Of a stretch of 64,000 bases of DNA, positions 1-10,670 are shown in pieces. The stretch spans positions 62,001 through 126,000 of the forward strand of contig JAMWET010001661.1 of the NCBI GenBank assembly GCA_024036415.1, read 5' to 3'. The notes under the pieces are model-generated. The model was given only the letters and a program-made list of their open reading frames with translations, searched no databases and was not told the origin of the DNA. Position numbers and translations under genes: made by a program. The stretch's first letter is position 1. The number at the start of each line of letters is the position of its first letter. This DNA comes from Prochilodus magdalenae (Eukaryota > Chordata > Actinopteri > Characiformes > Prochilodontidae).

Positions 1-842
1 AGCAGAACATTTACAGACATTTCATTGGGGAATTTAAAGCCATGTTTGATCACATGGGTTCTTATGCGGAAGCTCCCCATTCAGATGTGCCAGGGAAACA
101 GATCCGTAGAGTGTTCCCTGGAATTTCGCACCATGGCCACTGATAGCGGTTGGAACAAGTCAGCCCTGCTAACCATTTAAAGCAATAGACATAACCAGAT
201 GATCCTAAAGAAACTTGCTTGTGGAGATGTCGGCATGACACTGGATGAACTCATAGCACTCACCATTCTTCCCGACCTATTCAAGCGCAGTTTCTGTTCC
301 TCGTTGGAGCACTTTGGCATGTGCACCCCAGATGCAGTAACAGGTCTATATGACAAAGCCTCAAGTCCACTCAACTTCCAGTGTGACATCAGAGAGAAAC
401 CCAAAGGAGCCCATGACTCTGGAGCTAAGGGCAGCTGCATCCAGGCTCGTTACTCAGCTCTGTCTATTCATGGTTTCGCTCACTACTCTGCTAAGGCTGT
501 CTGCAGTGGATGGCAACTCTGTTGGTCAGGGAGTTGTCTACCAGACTATGCTACCAGTTAGAATGAGCATTAGCATTCTTCACTCAGAGAAGATAAAATT
601 CTTTATTCTGGTCTCCTCTGAGTATGCCCGTAATGTTGGTTAAAAACCCATGACCCCCTGATTTCATTGTGGAAAGGTTGTCATGGTCTCCATTTTGTTT
701 TCATCTTTGTCTGTCTTTTCCTTATATATCTGTTAGCTCCACATTCAATGAGATCCCTGAGGTACAAGCCCCTGTAGCGATTACTCCCAAATATTCTGAT
801 TTGTCAAAAGTATTTAGTAAGTCAAATGCTGTTAAATGAGTG
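1..842 (+). pseudogene. Ty3/Gypsy retrotransposon gag-pol remnant
   Basis: Translated by eye, the plus strand shows a chain of out-of-frame segments typical of a Ty3/Gypsy polyprotein. Bases 1-60 give a capsid-like 'GEFKAMFDH'. Bases 120-290 give 'FRTMATDSGWNKSALLTI' and then 'GMTLDELIAL', the end of the retrotransposon gag domain. About 395-500 holds the 'EPMTL' linker region. About 565-640 resembles the end of the aspartic protease region (FFILVSSEYA). About 755-835 resembles the protease-RT linker ('YSDLSKVFSK'). Stops and frameshifts occur throughout, for example the TAA near 178, so no product is made. Reverse transcriptase, RNase H and integrase are absent: the sequence runs almost straight into an LTR-like segment. 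The left edge may continue outside the window. The family is clear to me; the exact clade is not. Confidence 0.72.
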
Positions 843-852
843 GGGTGAGTAC

Positions 853-1280
853 TGTCAGGCTTAAGGGTTTCCCCTTTGACCTCCCAGAACCCACTACCCA
901 ATGATGTCATAGTAACATCTCCATCATCGCCCAATTGCACCCTGTTTCCTTGTTCACCAGAGTATTGATTATTCGCACCTGCATCTCATTTAGTCTGTCT
1001 GCTTATAAGCTCCTGGTTTACAGACAGCCATTCTGAAGTATTGCCACACTGTGCCATTACTGAGCGTTCTTCCTAGCTATCTCTAACTGTAACTCTGAAC
1101 CTGACCTTGCTTTCTTCTTGTGTACTGTTTTGTCTTTTGCCCTCTTGTTTTGGTTTCCCTGCTTATTGTCCATATTGGTTTTGACTCTTTGACTCATTCC
1201 AAGAGAGCCTAGTCTATGCAGATATGTCACCATTCTATGTGTAAATGCTATCAGAATGTTAGAGGCTAAAGATTTTTGAC
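853..1280 (+). mobile_element. LTR-like segment of the same Gypsy relic
   Basis: Starts with TGTCAGGC, the TG expected of an LTR. It has the pyrimidine-rich, TCTGTCTGCTTATAAGCTCC-type composition of fish Gypsy LTRs, including a TATAAG box near 1003. A core near 1050-1065 (CATTACTGAGCGTT) also occurs in the LTR-like sequence near 61077, so both probably belong to related families. It follows the truncated pol region directly, as expected for a 3' LTR after an internal deletion. The 3' edge could not be fixed and 1280 is approximate. Confidence 0.5.
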
Positions 1281-2299
1281 AGAGTGCCAAATGACCATGG
1301 GAGTACATGATTTGTACCGGCAACGTAGCAACAAGCGGCAAGCAACATACTGGAGGAGAATCAAGCACCAATTCCAGTTAAGATTTTCTGTACTGCATGC
1401 AAACGAGTTATGACACAGTGAAGTGACATCGCAAACAATCGCCTCCAACACATCCTTCGGACCAGTCATAGACACAGAAGTCCACAGCTTCTGCTACTGC
1501 TCTACTGTGTCTTTGTCTTTGTCTAAGTTTGGGGTTATTTTGGTTGAATGAACACTGCAGCATGAATGTAACAATTTTCTCAATTTGTACAGTATCTGGC
1601 TGACAGTATAGTAAGATCCAAACTTGTCAGAAATAGTTTTGGAATCTCTTACAGTCTAACAACTTTTGGCAAATAATGTTCTGTGGTCCATTAAACAGAC
1701 ATTTCCTGGTAAAGACTGCTGTTTTTAAAAAGGATGCTGTCAGCTACAAAAACATTAAAGCAGCACTGTAGCTAAGCAAGCTCTCCTATTCATTAGGACT
1801 TCAGGATCTGAATGACTTAATGTGTTAGATTAACCATCAGATTAAGTGACAAAGGAATTACCCAATCATGTTTTGATATACAATGTACCAAGTTCATGAG
1901 AAAATAACATCACTCCTAGCCTTCTGCAGGCATGTCACTGACTGTGAGTATGAACGGCGGCCTAATCATTGCCTTTAAAATCAGCAGAGGCAGCTCTATA
2001 TCAGAGCTCACTACTGAGTCACTGAAAAACTGCTGGAATGTAAATTATATGCTATGCTGGTTCCAGGCTCCAATAAAATGTCATGTCTTTTAAAATCTCC
2101 AAATTACTGTATTTATTCTGGAATGGACGGATGTATCTAATTTTGCTTATGAGATTTACACTCTGAAAAGATCCAAACTGCAGTTTTATGTATGAAGCTC
2201 CTGATAAATATTTTCCTCTCTACGCCAGAGCCTGTGCTATAACCATCACAACAATCAGCAGCCATTGGCTCCTTTAAGCAGCTACCCAGCATTTTAAAC
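1281..2299. other. Intergenic stretch, no recognised feature
   Basis: Moderately AT-rich sequence with no exon-like reading frame. Bases 1281-1480 could still be leader or flank of the preceding Gypsy relic. The rest shows no repeat family I recognise. Confidence 0.4.
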
Positions 2300-2535
2300 A
2301 TTAAAATAACCAAAGACAACAAGGTAGAAAAAGCTTTGAGAAGAGCAGAGTGCCATGCAGTTAACAGGACTGGTGATGGTCAAGCCGAGGTCTGCAAAAC
2401 TATGACTTCTGAGAGAACTGCATGTAGGATTATTAAAAAGGCAAATCAAAACACAGGATTGGCTGAAAAAGACTGTGCAGCAGCACTTAAACATGACCCT
2501 AATGAAGACCCTCACCATAAAAAACTGACGTTTGT
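2300..2535 (+). pseudogene. Tc1-like transposase N-terminal fragment
   Basis: The plus strand encodes a stretch with 'TSERTACRIIKKANQNTGLAEKD', which resembles the second helix-turn-helix part of a common fish Tc1 transposase (family pattern: arginine-rich RIIRKAN followed by T-K-DL). It ends near 'HHKKL', where the linker to the DDE domain would begin. The first DNA-binding helix region, the catalytic domain and both terminal inverted repeats are missing. It is a short, old fragment with no coding potential. Confidence 0.55.
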
Positions 2536-2717
2536 ATACAGTGCTTCATCCGGGTGGTGTGAGTGTGGTCATTTGACTGTGGTTTTAGTTTTAGTTCCAG
2601 GAATCAGAACCACAATAATGGGGAAACCTAAGCTCTTTGTATTTTGTGCAGGTCATTGTAAAAGTCACTTGTGTAAAACTTTTCTTAACATGTGTATTAA
2701 ACCTTGGGTTACAAAGT

Positions 2718-2758
2718 GGGTGCGGGGCGTGGTGGGGTGGGTATAGGGTGCGTATGGG
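2718..2758 (+). repeat. G-rich tract with quadruplex potential
   Basis: At least five runs of three or four G on the plus strand lie within about 40 bases (GGG, GGGG, GGGG, GGG, GGG, GGG), separated by short loops. This fits the usual G-quadruplex pattern. It stands out sharply from the AT-rich surroundings. Confidence 0.5.
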
Positions 2759-2769
2759 ATTTACGCGTC

Positions 2770-3330
2770 TTGAGTAGGGACGGATGATCAAAGGCAACCA
2801 AGTTGTTTTATCCATATTGTCGCTGGAAGACAAATTAGCTGGTGGAAGAAAGGGGCCGATGCCTTTGAAACATGCCCGAGAGTGAATGTGTGAGCACGAG
2901 GTCGCCGTTGCTTGACAGCTACAGATTAGACAATAAAAGTGCAAGGCGTCAACATGAGCCATGAGAGTTTTACCCTAAACAGAAGTCGGGGGGAGGGTGT
3001 ACGCCTCTGAAAATGATGATTGATTTGCCTCACGGTGTCGGCTGAGCAGCTGAAGCACAGTGTGATTAAAGAATACTTAGTATATCCACTTAAACGCGTA
3101 TGCAAGGCCGAGTGTGACCCGCATGACCATAGAAATAACAGCTACAGGCTTATTGACTGATGTACTCTTCTTTTCCTCACCAGCTAATTGGGGCAGAGTT
3201 CAGCTTGAGGAGGTTTTAGTTTCCATCGCTATTCCTTTTGAATTTTAAAATGCCGTCAGTCAAACTGCTGGCTTTTCTCCTTTTTTTGGAAGTCATTATT
3301 CAAAAGGCAAAGAGGTTTCCACTGCTTCTT
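2770..3330. other. Candidate conserved non-coding block
   Basis: Non-repetitive sequence of mixed composition with retained CpGs and several transcription-factor-like words, for example ATGATTGATT near 3016 and ATTAAAG near 3066. There is no coding frame or recognised repeat. This texture is common in fish conserved non-coding elements, but conservation cannot be judged from one sequence. Confidence 0.3.
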
Positions 3331-3699
3331 TTAATCTAATTTATTTAAGATGCTTTATGTCACCCGCATTTCCTTCCACAGTTCTAACGGGTTTACTATA
3401 TTCTACATTCTTCTTTTTTTCTTTAAGTACACTTATGTTGTTTGTGAATGAGTTATGTACCAAAAACGACTGTTAGTCAATTCTACATGAGCATTTCCCA
3501 CACTCTCTTTATCCCTTAGAATTACGCAGGCTGTTTTTGTCATGGTGACTTTTCTGATTTAAAGTACTAGGCAATTATTGGTTGCATGATATGTTCCAAG
3601 GCACTTACCAAATTAAGCATTCTAGATAGTAACCTGAAGTATGTAGAAATATTCCACATTATTTAGACTACTAAAGTGGTCAGTACAGACATACACTTC

Positions 3700-3730
3700 A
3701 TGTAACTGTATTATCACATTACAGTTACAT
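3700..3730. repeat. Perfect small hairpin
   Basis: ATGTAACTGTA is followed after 9 bases by its reverse complement TACAGTTACAT. Arms are 11 bp. No transposon ends or terminator role can be assigned. Confidence 0.6.
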
Positions 3731-3985
3731 CGCCCTTGCTTGTCTCCGATTTCTCTGTTTGACTGTCTCTTTTGCTCTCGTCACTTCCATGTGGAAGTTT
3801 GTTTTGGTTTTTGTTCCTCCTGTCTCCATCCTCTTGTCAAGCACCTCACCTGTCTTTAGTTTGTAGCTGCGCCCCTTCCCAGGTATTCCTTGTTAGTCCA
3901 TATTAGTCCTGTTGTTCCTTTTGTTCTTGCTTGGTGTTTTGTCTCCATGTCAGTTGTTTTTGTAACCTTGTTCCCAGTTGTTTCT
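3731..3985 (+). mobile_element. LTR-like pyrimidine-rich sequence, left part
   Basis: A CT- and TTGT-rich stretch with 'CACCTGTCTTTAG', 'CTGCGCCCCTTCC' and repeated TTGTTCC words. This composition is typical of fish Gypsy-type LTRs. The Tc1-like element at 3988-5558 is inserted in it, and it resumes at 5561 with a similar TTTGGTTTTG texture. No clear TG/CA termini were found, so this is a tentative call. Confidence 0.3.
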
Positions 3986-4214
3986 TACAAACCGGATTCC
4001 AAAAAAGTTGGGACACTAAACAAATTGTGAATAAAAACTGAATGTAATGATGTGGAGGTGCCAACATCTAATATTTCATTCAGAATAGAACACAAATCAC
4101 AGATCAAAAGTTTAAACTGAGAGAATGTATCATTTTAAGGGAAAAATATGTTTAAAAATGTCATGGCGTCAACAAATCCCAAAAAAGTTGGGACAAGGCC
4201 ATTTTTACCACTGT

Positions 4215-4801
4215 GTGGCATCCCCCCTTCTTCTTACAACACTCAACAGACGTCTGGGGACAGAGGAGACCAGTTTCTCAAGTTTAGAAATAGGAATGCT
4301 CTCCTATTCATGTCTAATACAGGCCTCTAACTGCTCAATCGTCTTGGGCCTTCTTTATCGCACCTTCCTCTTTATGATGCGCCAAATGTTCTCTATAGGT
4401 GAAAGATCTGGACTGCAGGCTGGCCATTTCAGTACCCGGATCCTTCTCCTACGTAGTCATGATGTTGTGATTGCTGCAGAATGTGGTGTTGCATTATCTT
4501 GTTGAAAAATGCAGGGTCTTCCCTGAAAGAGATGACGTCTAGATGGGAGCATATGTTGTTCTAGAACCTGAACATAGTTCTCTGCATTAATGGTGCCTTT
4601 CCAGACATGCAAGCTGCCCGTGCCACAAGCACTCAATCAACCCCATACCATCAGTGATGCAGGCTTCTGAACGGAGCGTTGATAACAACTTGGGTTATCC
4701 TTGTCCTCTCTGGTCCGGATGACATGGCGTCCCAGTGTTCCATAAAGAACTTCAAATCGTGACTCATCTGACCACAGAACAGTCTTCCATTTTGCCACAC
4801 T
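4215..4801 (-). pseudogene. Tc1-like transposase, DDE catalytic half
   Basis: After a frameshift near 4800 the minus strand continues with 'LWSDESRFEV' (first catalytic Asp near 4767) and 'FQQDNATPHSA' (second Asp near 4496), then 'SPDLSPIENIW' (third residue, Glu, near 4391). Spacing of the last two is about 34 residues, the DD34E arrangement of Tc1. An in-frame TGA after 'MVWG' (near 4645), an indel near 4457 and another near 4360 break the frame. All three catalytic residues are still recognisable, so the copy is not extremely old. Confidence 0.85.
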
Positions 4802-5224
4802 CTATTTTAAAAGATCCCTGGCCCAGTGCAAACGTCTGAGCTTGTGGAGCTTGCTTAGAAATGGCTTCCTTTTTGCACTGTAGAGTTTCAGCTGGCAACG
4901 GCGGATGGCACGGTGGATTATGTTGACTGACAATGCTTTCTGGAAGCATTCCTGAGCCCATTCTGTTATTTCCTTGACAGTGGCATTCCTGTTTGAGGTG
5001 CAGTGACGTTTAAGGGCTCGGATATCACGAGCATCCAGTAGAGTTTTACGGCCTTGACCCTTACGCACAGCGATTGTTCCAGATTCTCTGAATCTTTTGA
5101 TGATGTTATGCACGGCTGATGATGAGAACTTAAAAGTATTTGCTATTTTACTCTGGGTAACACCATTCTGGTATTGCTGCATCTTTCTGTGCAACAATGG
5201 TGGAATTGGTGATCCTCTTACCAT
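4802..5224 (-). pseudogene. Tc1-like transposase, DNA-binding half
   Basis: The likely start is the ATG at 5224 ('MVRGSPIP'). The in-frame extension up to 5278 corresponds to the usual untranslated leader and includes the TATA region. The frame runs 140 residues. Residues about 8-55 form the first helix-turn-helix (the 'QSKIANTFKFSSSAVHNIIK' type). A 'KGQGRKT' GRPR-like hook lies near 60-66, and a second HTH follows ('IHRAIRRCQLKLYSAKRKP'). The frame stops at 'HWARDLLK', just before the DDE domain. Family members are about 340 residues, so this is the N-terminal 40%. The remainder follows in another frame. The gene fills the element and is read from its right end. Confidence 0.88.
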
Positions 5225-5257
5225 CTTGGCTTCAGAGAGACACTGACACTCTGAGAA

Positions 5258-5272
5258 GCTCTTTTTATACCC
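5258..5272 (-). promoter_or_regulatory. TATA box of the Tc1-like transposase gene
   Basis: The minus strand reads GGGTATAAAAAGAGC about 40 bases upstream of the ATG at 5224. The same GGGTATAAAAAGAGC word occurs in the related fragment near 44761-44775, as expected for a family promoter. Confidence 0.6.
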
Positions 5273-5560
5273 AATCATGTTGTCAGTTGACCTAATTAGT
5301 GATAATTGGTCTTCCAGCTGTTCGTTATATGCTCAATTTCCTTTTTCCATCCATTTATTGCTACTTGTCCCAAATTTTTTGGGATTTGTTGACGCCATGA
5401 AATTTTGAAACAACATATTTTTCCCTTAAAATGATACATTCTCTCAGTTTAAACTTTTGACCTGTGATTTATGTTCTATTCTGAATAAAATATTAGATGT
5501 TGGCACCTCCACATCATTGCATTCAGTTTTTATTCACAATTTGTTGGAATCCGGTTTGTA

Positions 5561-6811
5561 GTTTACTTGTGTCTTTGGTTTTGTTTCAATTTAATCCTAT
5601 TAAAGACATGTCTTGTCCCACGTGAAAGTTCTTCAGGTGTTAGCATTGGCTAGTACTAAATGGCCACAGAAACAGAGAGTATACTTAATTTTGAATACTT
5701 ACATTTCACTCATCTTCGGTTTTGCCACTGACACTTGGTACTGTCCTGGAAAAGCATCAGTGATGGGGTTCTGAGGGGAAATGGGGAGGGCATATTATTC
5801 GAATCATTTGACATCACAAGGAAAGCTAAATATGAAAATTTCATTGAATCTCATGCTTTATGATCTAGGCAGGCCACAGGGACTGGGGTATCCTATTTCA
5901 TATTTTGTAGGTTGCTAACCACCACATATATCCAAATGTATGTGCACAAAACAGTATGTGCCCTTTAAACCAGATTTGGAACATTCAGAAATGCATATAG
6001 GTGCTAATCCTTTAAGATATTAAACACCAGTAAAATAATTTTTAAATCAGTAACTAGTGTCATGGAGCTATAACAGGTGTTATATTTGTATGCACTCTAA
6101 CTGCACAGTTCTGAACAAATTTAAGTCTGTTGATTGTGGTCCTAGGCACTGTGAATTACACATTACTGCAGTCTAGAAAAAAAGAAAGCATAGATCAGAA
6201 TCTCGGCAGTTTGAGAAGTTTGAGAAGAATGCATTACATTTCTTAAATGGAAAAATGAAATGTGTGATTTAAAATATATGGTGAAGTTTAAAATTATGTC
6301 TAGACTTTTAATTGCATTTTTCAATTGTAAAATCAGTGATTTGTGAGTGTAGACATCACAGGTGGCCATTCTAAAGATTGGGCTATCTAGTGCTACTGAC
6401 TTGTTCACCTATGGGTGTGCAGGAGGCATGGGCAAGCAGTGTGGCCTTGCCACATGGCCAGATGTGGAGCCAAAGAGTGGTGGATTTTAAAGAGAGACTT
6501 CATATTATGTAAATAAGTTGTTATGTAAATCATGTTAAAAAGATTTGCATGTATTGTTATTGCTGTTCTGTGCTGGGCTGAAGGGTAGTGCAGTGTTAGT
6601 GCCTGCTATCAAGGAGTCTTGTGATGGGAGGTAACTCTTCTTCTGTAGTGACTCTGAATCATTTCAAAAAACGGTCCTGACCAAATATCGAACCAGAACG
6701 TTTCCAGTTTTTCTAGTTGAAGAATCCATTTTGGTACTGTGTAAAAACCGGTGAGTTTGTAAAGCTAATATTATTTTTATATTTTAATATCAGTGAAGAC
6801 ACTACTGCGAA
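5561..6811. other. LTR-like right flank, then unassigned intergenic DNA
   Basis: Bases 5561-5640 continue the T- and G-rich LTR-like sequence interrupted by the Tc1 element, including AATCCTATTAAAGACA. From about 5641 to 6811 I see AT-rich DNA without recognisable repeats, exons or RNA genes. Confidence 0.35.
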
Positions 6812-6882
6812 ACAACACATGGCTGGTTCCTCCCATAGCCCAAAGACATGCAGCCAGATGAATTGGAGATGTTAAATTCCCC
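6812..6882 (+). repeat. SINE core fragment
   Basis: CCCAAAGACATGCAG followed by GAATTGGAGATGTTAAATT matches the central 'core' of a widespread fish SINE (family text: CACAGTCCAAAGACATGCAG then AATTGGAGATACTAAATTG). The tRNA-like head and tail are missing. Related pieces lie at 36796-37085 and 45685-45720. Confidence 0.6.
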
Positions 6883-7180
6883 CTACATGAGATTTTTATT
6901 ATTCAGTTACTACACAGAAAGCAATGCCCAGTATGCTCAATTTATACAGTTAAATGCACAAGTTGCTACATAATTTTTATGCAGAAAATAACATGCTATA
7001 GATATTTGTTGTGACTTTATATGCTGCAAGTGCTTTCCAGAAAAAAAAAACTTTGCTTAATTTTACAACATTGACTAAGATAAATTGTTTTAGCCAGTGG
7101 CCTTCTAGAAAAGGTTTAAAACAGCAGAAAAAGAAAAACACACCAATGACATCAGTTCCTGGGCTCCTGAAGGTTAAAAA

Positions 7181-7295
7181 TGTACTAACTGTCAAAAAAG
7201 CTGTGTTATTGTACTTGCTATGAGTTTACAGGATGCCAAGCAAACCGTAAAATCAAAGCAAGTACAATAATACAGCCATTTTGACAGTTAGTACA
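7181..7295. repeat. Foldback (palindromic) repeat
   Basis: TGTACTAACTGTCAAAA at 7181-7197 and onward to 7219 is matched by its reverse complement at 7257-7295 (39-bp arms, few mismatches) around a 37-bp loop. Outside the arms, CCTGGG near 7159 and CCCCAG near 7311 may extend the symmetry. It resembles a very small MITE, but no target duplication could be fixed. Confidence 0.65.
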
Positions 7296-7479
7296 TCTTT
7301 AGAAGACTGTCCCCAGTCCATTTCTGGCCCATTCAGGGTGCATTTATCAAGAGGGGGGCCGAAATGCAGGCCCCTAAGGCTATATTGTACAGGTCTGTAG
7401 ATTGCAGAAGGCCAAGAGGCTGCACGAAGGTGCCAGACTGAACTGTAATTCAGCATCTACCACTGTAATAGGCTTTTCA

Positions 7480-8160
7480 TTTTTTCCATTAACTTCAAAC
7501 GGGCCATGTCAGAGTAAACTCTTCATCATCAGCGCGCAGCCGTCAGCCACCATATCTGCCCACCAACAATGAGCGCTCCTGACAAATACCAGGATTCAGT
7601 GGAGCTTTAAGGGAAATAACAAAGCCACTTTAGACTCTATTAGGTCCATTGTCTTCACCTGCTGAAGCAAACAAAAGCCTGGCGCGCTTGCAGCAACCAC
7701 CCTCATCTTGCAAAATTGGAGCATCGTGCCGAAACTTGAAACTAATCCTGAATTCATGAGATTAAAGAAGACCCACCCCCCATTCCAAAATAATCTAGTC
7801 AGACATTTGGTTTTTTATTTTCTGCCCGTGTACGGAGATATGCAGATGAAGCGGCATTTGCATAATCTTTCCAGAAAATGAAAAACAGATAATCAAATAC
7901 CATCACATCCCATTTATATTCAATTAGCCATTATTTATGCAAAGTCATGCCGTCGAAAGAATCCGTAATTGCACGAGGATAACGAGTGGAGTGAAGTGAG
8001 AGCTTTTGGAAGCGAGGGATCAGGAAGGTGTCTCATATCCTCTGCAGCTGTCACGCAGTCCGTGTTTGAAAGATGAGCTGTGTTTTCTGTCCTTTTAATC
8101 TTTCATTAGCCAAGATTTATGGGTGTCCAACCGAGTATACTCACGAGAGTGAAAATAATG
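7480..8160. other. Candidate conserved non-coding (enhancer-like) block
   Basis: Non-repetitive DNA with clustered homeodomain and POU-like words: GCATTTGCATAATC near 7854, CAGATAATCAAATA near 7886, TATTCAATTAGCCATTATTTATGCAAAG around 7917-7945, and CGTAATTGCACG near 7963. CpGs are retained in an AT-rich context and no frame is open. This is the best enhancer-like stretch in the window by texture. It is an inference, not a demonstration. Confidence 0.42.
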
Positions 8161-9840
8161 TTATAAAATTAGACCTTACTTTAGGCAGAGTTTAAAGATG
8201 TACAAGGGGGCGCCACATCAATCAGATGACATTTCTAGGAATATTGTTACGCAAAGCAAGTTGACGAGCAATTTGCTTGAATGCCAATTATGTTACATCT
8301 TGTAGCGAAATAATAAAACGTAATATTTTTGCAATCTTACACTTAACTAAATGGGCATAACGATTTGTGTACAGAGGCAGAAAACGTAATCACAGGAAGT
8401 CTCAAAAATGTATCTACACAGTCTCAAAAATGTATCTACACATATAAAAATATGTGGACATCTTGCTATCACACCTATATAAGCATGTTGGACTCCCAAT
8501 CCCAAAATCATGAGCATTAATATAGTTTATTTTTGAATGTAAAAAATGTAAACATTTAAATGAATAAAATTGATTAAAGTAAATGCAACTGCAAAAGAAA
8601 TCTGTTGTTAAAAAACCCAGAATATTAAAAATACTAAAAATGGATTTATGGGTTCATCAAGAAGTATACGTTTAGAATTCATGAGTAAATTGTCAGTCTT
8701 TTCAATTGCTTTAATAAAATTTAAATAATACATTTTGACAATATAGAGTCCTATGCAAATAATCGTCAGTGAAAAGACAACTTTCGTTGATTTTTTTAGG
8801 TGACAATACGTTAAATACATCCTCTACAGAGAACACACCTAAATATTACATTTGCTGCTAATTGTAGTGCACAGTTTCTATTTATTTGCTGAGATATTGT
8901 AAAATATTTAAGTAAATAACAATATCATAAATTTTCCCACAGGCCACATTTAGTGTTCAATTATGTTTCAGTAGGTTAAATTCAAGAAAATATACAGTAA
9001 TTGTAGATTAAACAGTGGCAAAGTGTATTTTCAGTGAAGGATGTGTTCACAATTGCTGTCTCAGATGAATAAACCATAATATAGCTCTTCAATTTAGTCC
9101 ATATTTTCATAAATCAAATTCTTTTAGACCACACTTAAAAATAATGCTTTCTAAATTAATCTTTGCCTATTTACCGCTCCTATTATATACGACATTGCTC
9201 CAAAAATCCCTTGTATAACTTCATCTCAAGTCATGTAATGCTGCTAATTGATGTGGGCTTCATTTAGCATTTTTCTCCATGATTAAGCCTCGCTCCTGAG
9301 AGACAGACGTCCAGGCTGTGGTCTCGAGGGTCTGCATGTCTGAGTGGATATATGAGTAAATGAGATGGATCCCATTTGAATATGCTGTCCTCAGCTCAGT
9401 GTTGTCTGACCTTTGACCTCTTTGAGCTTTTGTTGTCAGTGTGGTCTTGACGGTTCCTCATAATGAGCACTGGGAGTTCAGACTATAGTGACCTGGTCCA
9501 GATGTGACTCCAGTTCAAAAGACTGGAGCACCTGCTCCTGTTCTAAATCTCTACAGAGCTTTCCTCATGTGAATTTCAACGCTGATTCTTCTCTCTTCAA
9601 AATAGGCAATAAAAAACTCTTCTGCTTGCTTAAATAACCTTTCAATTGTTTTTTAGTTCTGAAAAAAGTAGGACTTTTAGGGAACCACTCCCACTCCGCT
9701 TGTTTCTCCTACCTTACTGATGTAAAGTCAGAGACAATAGCTAATTTGCTTCTGCACCGTTTCTGTTTGTCATTTTCTAGTTCTTAAACAATGGTCACAT
9801 GATGCTGCCCACAGGACACTACTGATTTCCACTTTTGATT
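8161..9840. other. AT-rich intergenic DNA
   Basis: Mostly AT-rich sequence without recognised repeats or exons. It includes a perfect tandem duplication of 22 bp at 8398-8419 and 8420-8441 (AGTCTCAAAAATGTATCTAC followed by AC). Confidence 0.45.
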
Positions 9841-9849
9841 GGTGCACTA

Positions 9850-10670
9850 TTTACAGTCTGCCAGCGACAATGAAATGTTACACCACAGTGGTGTCAGAAG
9901 TAGGATTACCCAGCAGCAGGCTGCGTGGAAATGATGAACAGGCCTGACAGAGAAAGACAAGCAGCAGCGACAGCGGTTTGGAGTGGCATTAGAAGGCACA
10001 TCAGTGGAGACCGCCTGGAAGACTTGCAAAGCTGGTTTGTGAGGCTGAAGGTCAGAGTTGGCACAGGCAGATGGGACTGGTGCAAGGAGGTTTGCCGACG
10101 AGGTTCCCTGCAGGCAACACCTGTGGCCAAGTATTGGGGCTGAGCAGACACTATGAGTACTCTCACTAGCGTGTGTGCTGTGGTGAGCAAAAGAGAAAGT
10201 GGAGAGCTGTCAAGGGAGTGCTGCTGCTGCTGTGGCTGCCCTGAGTAGCTTAAGAAGTGATGCCAAAAGCTGGGAGGAGATCTACTGCACTGGGGAGGAG
10301 GATGCAGTGCTCATTCTCTCTCTGCTCTGGTACTTCTAAGAAGGAGGACGCGACCCTGAGGAAGGACTGGTGGCACCCTGCTGTGCAGCGCCTGCAACAG
10401 GAATCAATGTATCATCCCACTACTTGTTCGGCAAGGATGTTAAAAGAGACCTAAATGCAAATATTTAACGAGTTTAAAGTTGTTTATATGTGTTTACTGT
10501 GTTGCACTGTGCTGTGGGGCTGGTTAGTAGTGCAGTGTATCCGGTTGTATTATGTAACTACTATTTACAGTTGAATGTGACCATACAGTGACTGTAAGAA
10601 AGATCTATTGATGACCTGCCTGCGGTTCAGTAGCATCTCCACTGTGTTCAATAAAAACAGCTTTTGTTTA
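9850..10670 (+). mobile_element. Possible LTR-retroelement relic
   Basis: ACAGTGGTGTCAGAAGTAGG near 9886-9905 has the look of the primer-binding region that follows a 5' LTR, and a variant occurs at 21703-21724. The downstream 550 bases are GC-richer and purine-rich, unlike the flanks. They end with GTTCAATAAAAACAGC, a polyadenylation-signal-like end near 10650. CTGTGCTG plus GTAGTGCAGTG near 10511-10540 recurs near 6573-6600. No gag or pol motif is recognisable, so this stays tentative. Confidence 0.3.

Larger units (their letters stand above)
3988..5558 (-). mobile_element. Full-length Tc1-like transposon, IR/DR type
   Basis: A 1571-bp element flanked by the TA target duplication (3986-3987 and 5559-5560). 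Termini are CAAACCGGATTCC on the left and GGAATCCGGTTTG on the right. Inverted repeats extend about 200 bp and carry the direct-repeat motif that binds transposase: outer copy CCAAAAAAGTTGGGACA at 3999-4015, inner copy at 4178-4195, and the right inner copy at 5366-5384. On the right end the outer copy is missing: an 18-bp stretch present in the left end is deleted between TTTGTT and GGAATCC. A disrupted transposase gene lies inside on the minus strand. Tc1/mariner elements move by cut-and-paste with a DDE transposase. Loss of one outer binding site and the broken gene make this copy very likely immobile. Confidence 0.93.
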
